From the NCBI GenBank assembly GCA_002205125.1, contig NIOE01000003.1, positions 653,952 through 717,951 on the forward strand: a stretch of 64,000 bases of DNA, written 5' to 3'. Numbering within the stretch: position 1 is the first letter of the stretch; each line of letters begins with the position of its first letter. Under the pieces are notes generated by a model, which saw only the letters and a program-made list of their open reading frames with translations, was not told the origin of the DNA and did no database searches. This DNA comes from Roseateles noduli (GTDB lineage Bacteria; Pseudomonadota; Gammaproteobacteria; Burkholderiales; Burkholderiaceae_C). A program made the translations under genes and the position numbers. Positions 17,981 to 26,462 of the stretch are shown here, one piece after another.

Positions 17981-18157
17981 ATGTTGAAGTGGGCCCTGAT
18001 CTTTGCCGTGATCTCGCTGGTGGCGGGCGTCCTCGGTTTCACCGGTCTCGCCGCGGGCGCGGCCGGCATCGCCAAGATCCTGTTCGGGATCTTCGTGGTC
18101 ATCTTCCTGGTGCTGCTGGTGCTGGGCATCACGGGCTTCAACGCCATCCGGAAGTGA
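17981..18157 (+). CDS. DUF1328 small membrane protein
   Basis: A 58-residue protein with two hydrophobic helices around a Gly-rich turn ([41 protein letters not shown]). The length, the starting MLKWAL and the [16 protein letters not shown] core are those of DUF1328/YtjA proteins, which are small, stress-associated inner-membrane proteins of unknown role. GAAAGGAC lies before the ATG. It leads a run of same-strand genes (ferritin-like, cardiolipin synthase, AsmA). Confidence 0.88.
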   Translation: MLKWALIFAVISLVAGVLGFTGLAAGAAGIAKILFGIFVVIFLVLLVLGITGFNAIRK

Positions 18158-18202
18158 CCCTTCCGGTTTCCTGAAGTTTCCTGAACCCTGAGGAGCCAGC
18201 CC

Positions 18203-18739
18203 ATGAACGCCCCCGAACACAAGCACCTGAAGCTTGATGAAACGGCCTTGCAACGCGCTCGCCAGCACCTCGACGAAGGCCCGGTCACGCCGAGCTACGG
18301 TCCCTGGCGCGAGGATGTGATCCGCCTGCTCAACGACGCGCTCGCAACCGAACTCGTCTGCGTGCTGCGCTACAAGCGCCACTACTTCACCGCGCACGGC
18401 CTGAACTCGCCGCGCGTCGCCGAGGAGTTCCTCGAGCACGCGACGCAGGAAGCCGTCCACGCCGACCGCATCGCCGAGCGCATCGTGCAGCTCGGCGGCG
18501 ATCCGGACTTCCGGCCGGATTCGCTGACCCAGCGCAGCCACGCCGAGTACGACGAATCCAAGGACCTCAAGGCGATGCTCCGATCCAACCTGATCGCCGA
18601 GCGCATCGCGGTGGAGGCCTACCGGCAGATGATCCAGCTGATCGGCGACAAGGATCCGACGACGCGCCGCATCCTGGAGGAAGTGCTCGCCGAAGAGGAA
18701 GAGCACGCCGACGACCTTGCCGACCTCCTGAGGGACTGA
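18203..18739 (+). CDS. Ferritin-like (bacterioferritin-type) protein
   Basis: A 178-residue four-helix protein with the di-iron ligand pattern of the ferritin superfamily: a glutamate in the first helix (LATELVCVLRYKRH), ExxxHATQEAVHADRIAERI in the second, ERIAVEAY in the third and EEVLAEEEEHADDL in the fourth. It is somewhat longer than bacterioferritin, and the methionine that ligates haem in true Bfr is not evident. It likely oxidises or stores iron, or protects DNA under stress. GAGGAG lies 12 bases before the ATG. It is followed after four bases by the cardiolipin synthase gene. Confidence 0.88.
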   Translation: MNAPEHKHLKLDETALQRARQHLDEGPVTPSYGPWREDVIRLLNDALATELVCVLRYKRHYFTAHGLNSPRVAEEFLEHATQEAVHADRIAERIVQLGGDPDFRPDSLTQRSHAEYDESKDLKAMLRSNLIAERIAVEAYRQMIQLIGDKDPTTRRILEEVLAEEEEHADDLADLLRD

Positions 18740-18743
18740 CCTC

Positions 18744-20219
18744 ATGCGCCGACGCGTCGCCGCCCTGCTCTTCGCGCTCGGCGCGAGCGTCGGCCTGGTC
18801 GCCTGCGGCACGCCGCGCGCGCCGGTCAACGGCCGCGTGCCGGATCCGCCGTCGACCGCGCCGACCCTGACGCGGGTGGCCGCGCAGGTGGACGTCACCG
18901 GACCGCGCGGCCAGATGAACCAGGCCGGCCGCGAGCAAGCGCTGCAGGGGGCGGCCTCGCAAGGCAAGGCGGACCTGCTGAAGCGCCAGATCGCCGCGAT
19001 GTCCGCCTTCGGCGACGTCGATCTCTACGCGGGCAACGACGCTCAACTGCTGGTCGACGGTCCGGCGACGTTCGCCGCGATGTTCTCGGCGATCGACAAG
19101 GCGCGCCGCCAGATCGTCCTGGAGAGCTACATCATCGAAGACGCCGACGTCTCCCGGCAGCTCGCGGACCGATTGCTGAAGCGGCGTGCCGACGGACTCG
19201 AAGTCGCGGTCCTCTACGACGGCGTCGGATCGATGGGCACGGACGAGACCTACTTCGACCGCCTGCGCCAGGGCGGCATCGCCGTGTGCGCCTTCAATCC
19301 GGTCAATCCGCTCAAGCAGCGGACGAAGTACCACAAGATCACGCAACGCGACCATCGCAAGATGCTGGTCGTCGACGGGGAGACCGGTTTCACCGGCGGC
19401 ATCAACATCAGCGCGGTGTACTCGTCAGGCTCGGGCGGTTTCGGCAGCCGGAGTTCCGCGAAGCCGCCCAAGCCCAAGGCCGCCTCCAGCGACGCCGGCG
19501 ACGGGAAGACCGGCGACAAGGCCGATGAGAACGGCTGGCGCGACACCATGGTCCAGGTGCGCGGCCCGGCGACGCAGAAGCTGCACACGCTGTTCCGCGA
19601 GGTCTGGTCGCAGCAGCACTGCGAAGGCGCCGTCGCGGAGATCGCTCCGCCGCCCGGCCCGCCGGTCGGCCAGCAGCTGATGCGGGTGGTGCCGTCCACG
19701 CCGCAAGACACAGAGAACCGCATCTACACGCTGCTGCTGGGCAGCATCCGCGCCGCGCAGCGCAGCGTGTACCTGACGATGGCCTATTTCGCGCCCGGCC
19801 AGGACATGGTCGACGCGCTGTGCGAGGCCGCGCAGCGCGGTGTCGACGTGCAGCTGATCCTGCCCTCGCGCAGCGACTTCGGCCCGGTGATGCACGCGGG
19901 CCGCAGCCATTACGAGCGCATGCTGAAGGCCGGCGTGCGCATCCATGAACTCCAGGACGCGGTACTGCACGCGAAGACCGCCGTCATCGACGGCGTCGTC
20001 TCCACGGTGGGTTCCAGCAACATGGACTGGCGCAGCTTCGTGCACAACAACGAGGTCAACGCCGTCGTGCTGGGCGAGGACTTCGGCGGCGCGATGACGC
20101 GCATGTTCGAACGCGACCGGACCGCGTCCAAGACGATCGAGCTGCAGCGCTGGCAGGACCGCGGGCTGTGGCAACGGGGCAAGGAATACTTTTCCAGGAT
20201 GTTTGAACAATGGTGGTGA
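18744..20219 (+). CDS. Phospholipase D-family cardiolipin synthase-like lipoprotein
   Basis: A 491-residue enzyme with two HKD motifs, HRKMLVVDGETGFTGG (near 203) and HAKTAVIDGVVSTVGSSN (near 408), the paired active sites of the PLD superfamily. Upstream of each is the usual spacing of bacterial cardiolipin synthases. Instead of the two membrane helices of ClsA it begins with a lipoprotein-like signal (ALLFALGASVGLVAC), so it may be membrane-attached by lipid. A Lys/Pro/Ser insertion (about 230-260) interrupts the first half. It overlaps the following AsmA gene by ten bases, indicating coupling and a shared role in envelope lipids. Confidence 0.88.
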   Translation: MRRRVAALLFALGASVGLVACGTPRAPVNGRVPDPPSTAPTLTRVAAQVDVTGPRGQMNQAGREQALQGAASQGKADLLKRQIAAMSAFGDVDLYAGNDAQLLVDGPATFAAMFSAIDKARRQIVLESYIIEDADVSRQLADRLLKRRADGLEVAVLYDGVGSMGTDETYFDRLRQGGIAVCAFNPVNPLKQRTKYHKITQRDHRKMLVVDGETGFTGGINISAVYSSGSGGFGSRSSAKPPKPKAASSDAGDGKTGDKADENGWRDTMVQVRGPATQKLHTLFREVWSQQHCEGAVAEIAPPPGPPVGQQLMRVVPSTPQDTENRIYTLLLGSIRAAQRSVYLTMAYFAPGQDMVDALCEAAQRGVDVQLILPSRSDFGPVMHAGRSHYERMLKAGVRIHELQDAVLHAKTAVIDGVVSTVGSSNMDWRSFVHNNEVNAVVLGEDFGGAMTRMFERDRTASKTIELQRWQDRGLWQRGKEYFSRMFEQWW

Positions 20220-22495
20220 ACAACGCTCCCTCTTCCGCCCCGGCGCCGGCGCCGGGTCCTCGACGACGGGGCCGACAGGGTTGGGCGCTGGGCCTGGGCG
20301 TGCTCGTCGTCCTCCTGGCGATCACGGTCGGCGTCTGCGAATGGCTGGGCTGGCCCTTCCTGCGCCGGCCTGCCGAGCAGTGGCTGAGCCAGAAGCTCGA
20401 CCGGCAGGTGCGCTTCGACGGCAACGAGGACAACGCGGCCTGGCAGCTTCGCCTGATCGGCAATCTGCGCCTGCGCACGCACAGCCTCACGATCGCGGGT
20501 CCGAGCTGGAGCACGCTGGGCGGCCCGATGCTGCAGGCGCAGGACGCGGCGCTGACCTTGCGCTATTCGGACCTGCTGGCCCTGCGCCACGAGGGTCAGG
20601 CCTTGCAGGTCAAGGCGCTGCGCGCGGGTGAGCTGAGCATGAAGCTGGAACGCGACGTCGAAGGTCGCGCGAGCTGGCAGTTCGGCAAGCAGCCGTCCAG
20701 CGACACGCAGGTGCGCAAGCGCCCCAACATCGACGGCATCCGTTTCGACCTGCTGGAGGTGAGCAAGGGGACGGTGCTGGTGGACGACAAGATCCAGCAG
20801 CTGTCGCTGCTGGGCCGGTTCGCGCTGCGCGAGACCTGGACGACGGCGGAGGAAGCCGCATCGGCGGTGCGCTCCGGTCGCGCCGCGTCGAGTGATGTCC
20901 AGAGTACGGTGGAACCACAGCGCGCGCCCACCGCGGCGGCGCGCGTGGCCAGCGCGGCGGCTTCCGGCACCCGGCTGGCCGTGGACTTCGGCGAGCGCGT
21001 GGCGGGCAAGCCCAAGGGCGCGTCGGCGCCCGCCGATGAGTCCCGCCCTGGCGAAGGTGGCCGCAACGGCGTGACGGCCCAGGCCGAAGGCCATTGGCGC
21101 GACCTGCCGATCAAGGCCAATCTGCAGACCGGATCCGCGCTGCCGTGGATGTCCTCGGACCCGAACGCGCCGGCGGTGCCTGTCACGCTGCGCGGCAACA
21201 TCGGCAAGGCGCAACTGAGCTTCGACGGCCTGGTCCGCGACCTGCTGGTCAGTCAGGGCCTGTCCGGGCAGTACACGCTGGCGGGCCCGTCGCTCGCCGC
21301 GGTCGGCGAGCCGCTCGGCGTCACCTTGCCGACCACGCCCGCCTTCGCGATGAAGGGCAAGCTGACCCGCGACGGGTCGCGCTGGTCCACGGCGGTCAGC
21401 CAGGCCACGATCGGGAAGAGCCACCTGAACGGCGAGTTCGTCTACGACAAGAAGGAGAACGGCCTGCCGACGCTGACCGGCGAGCTGCGCGGTCGCGAGC
21501 TGTGGCTGGCCGACCTGGGACCGGCGGTCGGTGTGCCGGCGGAGCCCGGCGCGCCCAAGGTGAAGAAGGCGCCGTCGCGCGTGCTGCCGGACAAGCAGTT
21601 CGACCTGCCCTCGCTGCGGGCGATGAATGCCAACGTCAACGTGAAGCTGGCCCGTTTCGAATCGGGCACCGCGATCCTGCAGGCGGCCGAGCCGCTGAAC
21701 GCACGGATCGTGTTGCAGGACGGCGTGCTGGAACTGCGGGACATCGACGCTCGTGTGGCGCGCGGCCAGGTCGCCGGCAGCATGAAACTGGACGGCCGCG
21801 GCCCGCAGGCGAAGTGGCAGGCGCGGCTGCGCGTCGGCGGCGTACACCTGGAGCAGTGGCTGAACCTGGAACGCAAGAACGGCCAGCGCTGGGTGACCGG
21901 CCTGATGGGCGGCCGCATCGCGCTGGACGGCGAAGGCAAGTCGACGGCGGAGCTGCTGGCCAGCGCCGACGGCCGGATGGTGCTGTACTGGACCGACGGC
22001 ACCATCTCCCACCTGATCGTGGAGGCGGCGGGCATCGACATCGCGCAGGGCCTGGGCATGCTGGTGCGCGGCGATGAAGGGCTGCAGGTCAACTGCGGCG
22101 TCGCCGATCTGCGGGTCAAGGACGGCGTGGTGACGCCGCGCCCGATGGTGATCGACACGAAGGACTCCGTGGTGCTGGTGGACGGCGGCATGTCGCTGGC
22201 GACGGAGCGGCTGGCGCTGACGGCCAAGGTCGATCCCAAGGACAAGAGTCCGCTGACCCTGCGCACACCGCTGAACATCCAGGGGACATTGGGCGACCCG
22301 CAGCTCAGTCTGCAGAAGGCGCCGCTGCTGCGCAAGCTGGTGCCGGCGGCGGTGCTGGGCGTGGCCGTGGCGCCGCTGGCGGCGATCCTGCCGCTGGTCG
22401 ACCTGGGCGAGGATGCGGACCCGGAGAGCCTCAAGGCGCTGTCCGAATGCAACGCGCGGCTGACACCTACATCGAAGGCGAGGTCGGGATCGTGA
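20210..22495 (+). CDS. AsmA-family protein
   Basis: A 761-residue protein with one N-terminal membrane helix (about 25-45) and a long, mostly beta-rich periplasmic part. AsmA family features include a first-domain LDRQVRFDG segment after the helix and the C-terminal region (SLATERLALTAKVDPKD, LNIQGTLGDPQL) that is well conserved in AsmA/YhjG-like proteins. These bridge-like proteins are implicated in phospholipid transport between membranes. A low-complexity Ser/Ala insert lies near 220-285. The overlap with cardiolipin synthase suggests joint action on envelope lipids. Confidence 0.88.
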   Translation: MVVNNAPSSAPAPAPGPRRRGRQGWALGLGVLVVLLAITVGVCEWLGWPFLRRPAEQWLSQKLDRQVRFDGNEDNAAWQLRLIGNLRLRTHSLTIAGPSWSTLGGPMLQAQDAALTLRYSDLLALRHEGQALQVKALRAGELSMKLERDVEGRASWQFGKQPSSDTQVRKRPNIDGIRFDLLEVSKGTVLVDDKIQQLSLLGRFALRETWTTAEEAASAVRSGRAASSDVQSTVEPQRAPTAAARVASAAASGTRLAVDFGERVAGKPKGASAPADESRPGEGGRNGVTAQAEGHWRDLPIKANLQTGSALPWMSSDPNAPAVPVTLRGNIGKAQLSFDGLVRDLLVSQGLSGQYTLAGPSLAAVGEPLGVTLPTTPAFAMKGKLTRDGSRWSTAVSQATIGKSHLNGEFVYDKKENGLPTLTGELRGRELWLADLGPAVGVPAEPGAPKVKKAPSRVLPDKQFDLPSLRAMNANVNVKLARFESGTAILQAAEPLNARIVLQDGVLELRDIDARVARGQVAGSMKLDGRGPQAKWQARLRVGGVHLEQWLNLERKNGQRWVTGLMGGRIALDGEGKSTAELLASADGRMVLYWTDGTISHLIVEAAGIDIAQGLGMLVRGDEGLQVNCGVADLRVKDGVVTPRPMVIDTKDSVVLVDGGMSLATERLALTAKVDPKDKSPLTLRTPLNIQGTLGDPQLSLQKAPLLRKLVPAAVLGVAVAPLAAILPLVDLGEDADPESLKALSECNARLTPTSKARSGS

Positions 22496-22497
22496 TA

Positions 22498-22938
22498 ATG
22501 GGCGCCTCGCTCACGCCCACACCCATGTCCACCGTTCCCGTCACCGCACCGACGCCCGGCACGCTGAACTGCTTCCTGGTCGAAGACAGCCCGCTCATCC
22601 GGGAGAACCTCGTCGCGACGCTACAGGAGATGCTCGACCTCGACGTGGTCGGCATGGCCGAGGACGAAGCCGGCGCGCTGCGCTGGCTGCACGACGAGGC
22701 GGTCCCCTGCGACATCCTCATCATCGACCTCTTCCTGAAGCGCGGTTCGGGCATGTCGCTGCTGCCCAAGGCGCGGCTGCTGCAGCCCGAGGCCAAGGTC
22801 ATCGTGCTGACCAATTACGCCACGGCCGACATGCGCCAGCGCTGCGAGGGGCTGGGCGCCGACAAGGTCTTCGACAAGTCCAGCGAACTGGACGAGCTCA
22901 TCGCGTACTGCCTGGAGCTGGCGTCGTCGAAGGCTTGA
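22498..22938 (+). CDS. Single-domain response regulator (REC only)
   Basis: A 146-residue protein consisting of one receiver domain: acidic residues in FLVEDSPL, phospho-acceptor in ILIIDLFLKRG, switch Thr in VIVLTNYAT and the lysine in KVFDKSS. No output domain follows. The ATG at 22498 is three bases after the AsmA stop; an alternative ATG is at 22525. Such stand-alone receivers act in phosphorelays or bind partner proteins. No kinase is adjacent. Confidence 0.85.
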   Translation: MGASLTPTPMSTVPVTAPTPGTLNCFLVEDSPLIRENLVATLQEMLDLDVVGMAEDEAGALRWLHDEAVPCDILIIDLFLKRGSGMSLLPKARLLQPEAKVIVLTNYATADMRQRCEGLGADKVFDKSSELDELIAYCLELASSKA

Positions 22939-22981
22939 CGCCCCAGAAAATTTGAACCTCTAGTCGCCGCAAACGACTGAT

Positions 22982-23019
22982 TTCACTGGATTTACTCCAT
23001 TTGTATAGAATTCAGTGAA
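22982..23019. promoter_or_regulatory. Inverted repeat TTCACTG ... CAGTGAA spanning a promoter-like region
   Basis: Seven-base arms at 22982-22988 and 23013-23019 enclose an AT-rich 24-bp core with TATAGAAT, a possible -10 element. The right arm touches the ATG at 23019. A protein bound here would block transcription or translation of the nucleotidyltransferase-fold pair. Confidence 0.4.
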
Positions 23020-23954
23020 TGTCGGTGCAAATGCCTCTGACCCATCTTCCTGATCTGGCTCTCAAGCAGCTTGTGGACGCTGCACGGGTGTTCAAGGAAT
23101 TCGTCCGGAACGAGCGAGCGCTGGACGCGCTTGGAGGCTCGATGTTCTGGAAGTCGGTGGGCGAGTACGAATACCTGGTTCAACGGACAGGTCGGCGACT
23201 GCACTACCTCGGACGTCGCTCCGCGCTGACCGAGCAGCAACTGGGCAACTTTCAGAAGGAGCGAGAGCGGCTTCGCGCCCGATGCGCTTCGCTCGCGGCC
23301 GCCGTCGATGTCGCGCAGCGCATGAACAAAGCGGTCCGGATCCGCGGCGTTGCAACGTCGGTCGTCGAGGTCCTGCGACAACTGGCGGTGTCAGGTCTTG
23401 CCGACCGCACGCTGTTGCTGGGAGCAACGGCGGTTCAGGCCTATGCGCAATCTGCTGGTCTGGCGGTCGATGCGGATCCTCAGACCCTTTTCCTGCTCAT
23501 CGATCTGCCGATTGCGGATGCGAGTGCGTGCGCTGCCAAGATCGAGGCTGCCGTGTCGAAGTGGGCGCGCCTGTCTGGCGCGTCGTTCGATGCCACGGCG
23601 GGCCTGCTCGTCACCCTGGAACCGGTCGAGGCCACGTCGTCGAAAATGAAGCCGCATCGGCGAGAGCTTGAACCGATCGCGCCACTCCTCGCGCAGCAGC
23701 TCCGCGTTTTGCGAGAGGCTCCGCCGTTCGAGCACGTGCTCATCGCAAGGACCGGCAAGATGGCGCGCGTGCGCGCCGCCGATCCGGTGGCGTTCGAGTT
23801 GGTCGCGCGCATCCAGTGCAGTGCGTCGCAGCCCATCATGGAAGAGATGCTGCGCCAGAGCATGCTCGTTTCGAGTTGGTCAGACCAGCAATGTGAGCAA
23901 GCAAATCAACAACTTCAGGGAATTGAACCGGTACCAGGTCTTGCCATAGCGTAA
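23019..23954 (+). CDS. Nucleotidyltransferase-fold protein, GSU2403-like, degenerate active site
   Basis: A 311-residue protein. The N-terminal helix region (SVGEYEYLVQRTGRRLHYLGRRS) and the C-terminal segment (IARTGKMARVRAADPVAFELVARI) match the pattern I recall for the GSU2403 group of nucleotidyltransferase-fold proteins. The central part has a Rossmann-like LLLGATAVQAYAQSAG, but where active members carry a D-x-D pair it reads LFLLIDLP, so catalysis is doubtful. Base composition is lower in GC than the neighbours. It lies 26 bases before a second protein of the same type that keeps the acidic motif. Function is unknown and the family label is from pattern recognition only. Confidence 0.6.
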   Translation: MSVQMPLTHLPDLALKQLVDAARVFKEFVRNERALDALGGSMFWKSVGEYEYLVQRTGRRLHYLGRRSALTEQQLGNFQKERERLRARCASLAAAVDVAQRMNKAVRIRGVATSVVEVLRQLAVSGLADRTLLLGATAVQAYAQSAGLAVDADPQTLFLLIDLPIADASACAAKIEAAVSKWARLSGASFDATAGLLVTLEPVEATSSKMKPHRRELEPIAPLLAQQLRVLREAPPFEHVLIARTGKMARVRAADPVAFELVARIQCSASQPIMEEMLRQSMLVSSWSDQQCEQANQQLQGIEPVPGLAIA

Positions 23955-23980
23955 CTCCCGATCGTTTTTCGGGGTTGTGC

Positions 23981-24766
23981 ATGTCGTTCCTCATTCACGG
24001 CGCGCAGGCTTGCGCGCAACTTGACCGGGCCTTCGCCTGCTTCGAGCGCCATCAAGACGCCAGCGCCTACGCCCGTCGTCTGCGGCATCAGTTGCAGTGG
24101 GCCGTCACCCCGTCGGGGCATCGCCTGCATCGGATCGATGTTGAATCAGGTCAGGTGATCGCGGATCTCGGGGCCCGATGCGAAGCATTGGAGCGATTGC
24201 ATGACGACCACCGCGGTCGGCGCCAGGATGCAATGAGTACGCTTGCAGCATGCGCCTCCGATCTGAAGCAGAACGACGTCGATCTGCTGTGGGATGTCCA
24301 GGCGAGGTTGAGCTTCGTAGCCCGCTTCACCGATCCGCCGAGCAGCATGATCGACGTGCTGCGCGCCGCCGATCCGAGCTTTGAGCGAAACGAAGAACAG
24401 AAGGAGTCCGCAATCAATTCGGCGGGTTTCTCGGTCGACTTTCTCCGTCGAGAAGAAACCGAACATGGACAACTGGCCTTTTCCATCAGCGGCCGCGATG
24501 GCGATGTCTATCCTGTGCAAGCGCCGAGTGCCCAATTGCTGCTGAGCTCTCCGCGTTTCGATCAGACCGTTGTCGGTGCCAACGGGCGCATGGCGCTGAT
24601 GCGAACCATTGACCCCGTCACCTTCGTCCAAGTCAAACGCTGGATAAGCGATAAATCAGACCGCAACGTTGTCAAGCGGATCCGGGACCGACATCAGGCC
24701 GAGGTGGTGCAGGCCTTGATGGACGCTGGCCGCCTGCGTTCGAAGCTCTCAGCGCAGCCGGCATGA
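23981..24766 (+). CDS. Nucleotidyltransferase-fold protein, GSU2403-like
   Basis: A 261-residue protein. NDVDLLWDVQARLSF (near residue 97) gives the D-x-D plus third acidic residue expected of a nucleotidyltransferase palm. AGFSVDFLRREE and NGRMALMRTIDPVTFVQVKRW follow in the order seen in GSU2403-like proteins, then a basic tail with KRIRDRHQAEVVQ. The ATG at 23981 is preferred over a TTG two codons earlier. With the preceding gene it forms a two-gene unit closed by a strong terminator. One active and one degenerate relative suggest an enzyme with a regulatory partner. The substrate (nucleotide, protein or RNA) cannot be told. Confidence 0.65.
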   Translation: MSFLIHGAQACAQLDRAFACFERHQDASAYARRLRHQLQWAVTPSGHRLHRIDVESGQVIADLGARCEALERLHDDHRGRRQDAMSTLAACASDLKQNDVDLLWDVQARLSFVARFTDPPSSMIDVLRAADPSFERNEEQKESAINSAGFSVDFLRREETEHGQLAFSISGRDGDVYPVQAPSAQLLLSSPRFDQTVVGANGRMALMRTIDPVTFVQVKRWISDKSDRNVVKRIRDRHQAEVVQALMDAGRLRSKLSAQPA

Positions 24767-24768
24767 AG

Positions 24769-24792
24769 AAAGGGGTCCCGCGGGACCCCTTT
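24769..24792. terminator. Strong bidirectional terminator
   Basis: A perfect dyad with arms AAAGGGGTCCCG and CGGGACCCCTTT, flanked by an A-run on one side and T-run on the other. It sits between the nucleotidyltransferase-fold gene and the convergent efflux operon and should stop both. Confidence 0.85.
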
Positions 24793-24833
24793 GCGCTCTT
24801 CTGGCGACAACAGTCGCCCTCGACGATCAGGCG

Positions 24834-26462
24834 TCAGTGTGCGCCGCCCGCATCGACCGGCGCGCCCATCTTCGGCGGCCGCTTGGTCAGCCACACGAAG
24901 GCGATCAGCACGATGAACAGCACCGCGGACGCCAGGAAGATGTCATCCGCCGCGCGCGTGAACGCCTGCTGGTCCACCAGCCGGTTGATGTAGGCCAGCG
25001 CCTGGTCGTGGCTGAAGCCCTGCCGCTGCAGCGTGTCCAGCGCCGCCGTCTCCGCCGGGTCCCCCAGCGCGAGCCGCTCCGCCAGGTGATGGTGGTGCAG
25101 CGCCGCGCGGTTCTCCCACAACGTCGTGGAGATCGACGTCCCCATCGCCCCCGCCGTGATCCGCACGAAGTTCGACAACCCGGCTGCCGCGGCGATCCGG
25201 TCCGGCGTGATGCCCGACAGGGTCAGCGTCGTCAGCGGGATGAAGAAGAACGCCAGCGCCCCGCCCTGCAGGATGGTCGGGATCATGATGGTCCCGAGGT
25301 CCGTGTCCGTCGTGAACAGCGAGCGCATCCACAGCACGATCGCGAACATCACGAAGGCGAAGCTCGCCATCATCCGCGGATCCCAGACCGAGACCTTCTT
25401 CCCCACCACCGGTGAAAGCAGGATGGCCAGCACCCCCACCGGCGCGAGCGCGAAGCCTGCCGCCGTCGCGGTGTAGCCCATGTGCTGCTGCAGCCACAGC
25501 GGCAGCAACACCACGTTGCCGAAGAAGAGCCCGTAGGCGATCGACAGCACCGAGGCCCCGAACAGGAAGTTCCGGCGCGCGAAGAGCCGCAGGTCCACCA
25601 CCGGATGGTCGTTGGTCAGCTCCCAGACGATGAACACCGCCAGGCCCACGACCGCGACCACGGCCAGCGCGATGATCTGGTTCGACTCGAACCAGTCCAG
25701 CTCCTTGCCCTTGTCCAGCATCACCTGCAGCGAGCCCACCCACAGTACCAGCAGCGACAACCCGACGGTGTCGATCGGCAGCTTCTTGGTCGGCGTCTCG
25801 CGGGTGCGGTAGATGCTCCAGGTCAGGCCGGCCGCGAAGAGGCCCACCGGCACGTTGATGTAGAAGATCCACGGCCAGGTGACGTTGTCGGTGATCCAAC
25901 CGCCCAGCAGCGGCCCGACCACCGGCGCCACCAGCGTCGTCATCCCCCATAACGCGAGCGCCGTGCCCGCCTTGTGTTTCGGATAACTCGACAGCAGCAG
26001 CGTCTGCGACAGCGGGATCATCGGCCCCGCCACCAACCCCTGGAACACGCGGGCGACGACCAGCATCTCCAGCGAATGCGCGAAGCCGCACAGCCAAGAC
26101 GCCAGCACGAACAACAGCACGCTGGTCGTGAACAGCCGCACCGCGCCGAAGCGCTGCGTCAGCCAGCCGGTCAGCGGCACCGAGATCGCGTTGGCGACGC
26201 CGAAGCTCGTGATGACCCAGGTGCCCTGGACCGGGCTGACGCCCAGGTCGCCGGCGATCGCGGGCAGCGACACGTTCGCGATGGACGAGTCCAGCACGTT
26301 CATGAAGGTCGCCAGCGACAGCGAGATGGTGCCCAGCACCAGCGCGGTGCCGGTCAGCGGCGCGGGACCCGCCGGTGGTCCCGCCGGAGCGGGCGTCGCC
26401 GGCGCTGCGGAGGGCCCGGGGCCCGCCGGCGCGCCGGGCGCGGTTGGAGTGGATTCGCTCAT
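24834..26462 (-). CDS. emrB: EmrB/QacA-type MFS multidrug transporter (DHA2, 14 TM)
   Basis: A 542-residue proton-driven exporter. The first helix region carries LATFMNVLDSSIANVSLPAI, the DHA2 motif with the conserved aspartate, followed by GTWVITSFGVANAISVPLTGWL and the motif-A-like loop TQRFGAVRLF. About fourteen hydrophobic segments fit the DHA2 family. The first 35 residues are Pro/Ala-rich and cytoplasmic. The ATG overlaps the end of emrA by four bases. With EmrA and the NodT-type lipoprotein it should form a tripartite pump across both membranes, expelling hydrophobic drugs or uncouplers. Confidence 0.93.
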   Translation of the reverse strand: MSESTPTAPGAPAGPGPSAAPATPAPAGPPAGPAPLTGTALVLGTISLSLATFMNVLDSSIANVSLPAIAGDLGVSPVQGTWVITSFGVANAISVPLTGWLTQRFGAVRLFTTSVLLFVLASWLCGFAHSLEMLVVARVFQGLVAGPMIPLSQTLLLSSYPKHKAGTALALWGMTTLVAPVVGPLLGGWITDNVTWPWIFYINVPVGLFAAGLTWSIYRTRETPTKKLPIDTVGLSLLVLWVGSLQVMLDKGKELDWFESNQIIALAVVAVVGLAVFIVWELTNDHPVVDLRLFARRNFLFGASVLSIAYGLFFGNVVLLPLWLQQHMGYTATAAGFALAPVGVLAILLSPVVGKKVSVWDPRMMASFAFVMFAIVLWMRSLFTTDTDLGTIMIPTILQGGALAFFFIPLTTLTLSGITPDRIAAAAGLSNFVRITAGAMGTSISTTLWENRAALHHHHLAERLALGDPAETAALDTLQRQGFSHDQALAYINRLVDQQAFTRAADDIFLASAVLFIVLIAFVWLTKRPPKMGAPVDAGGAH

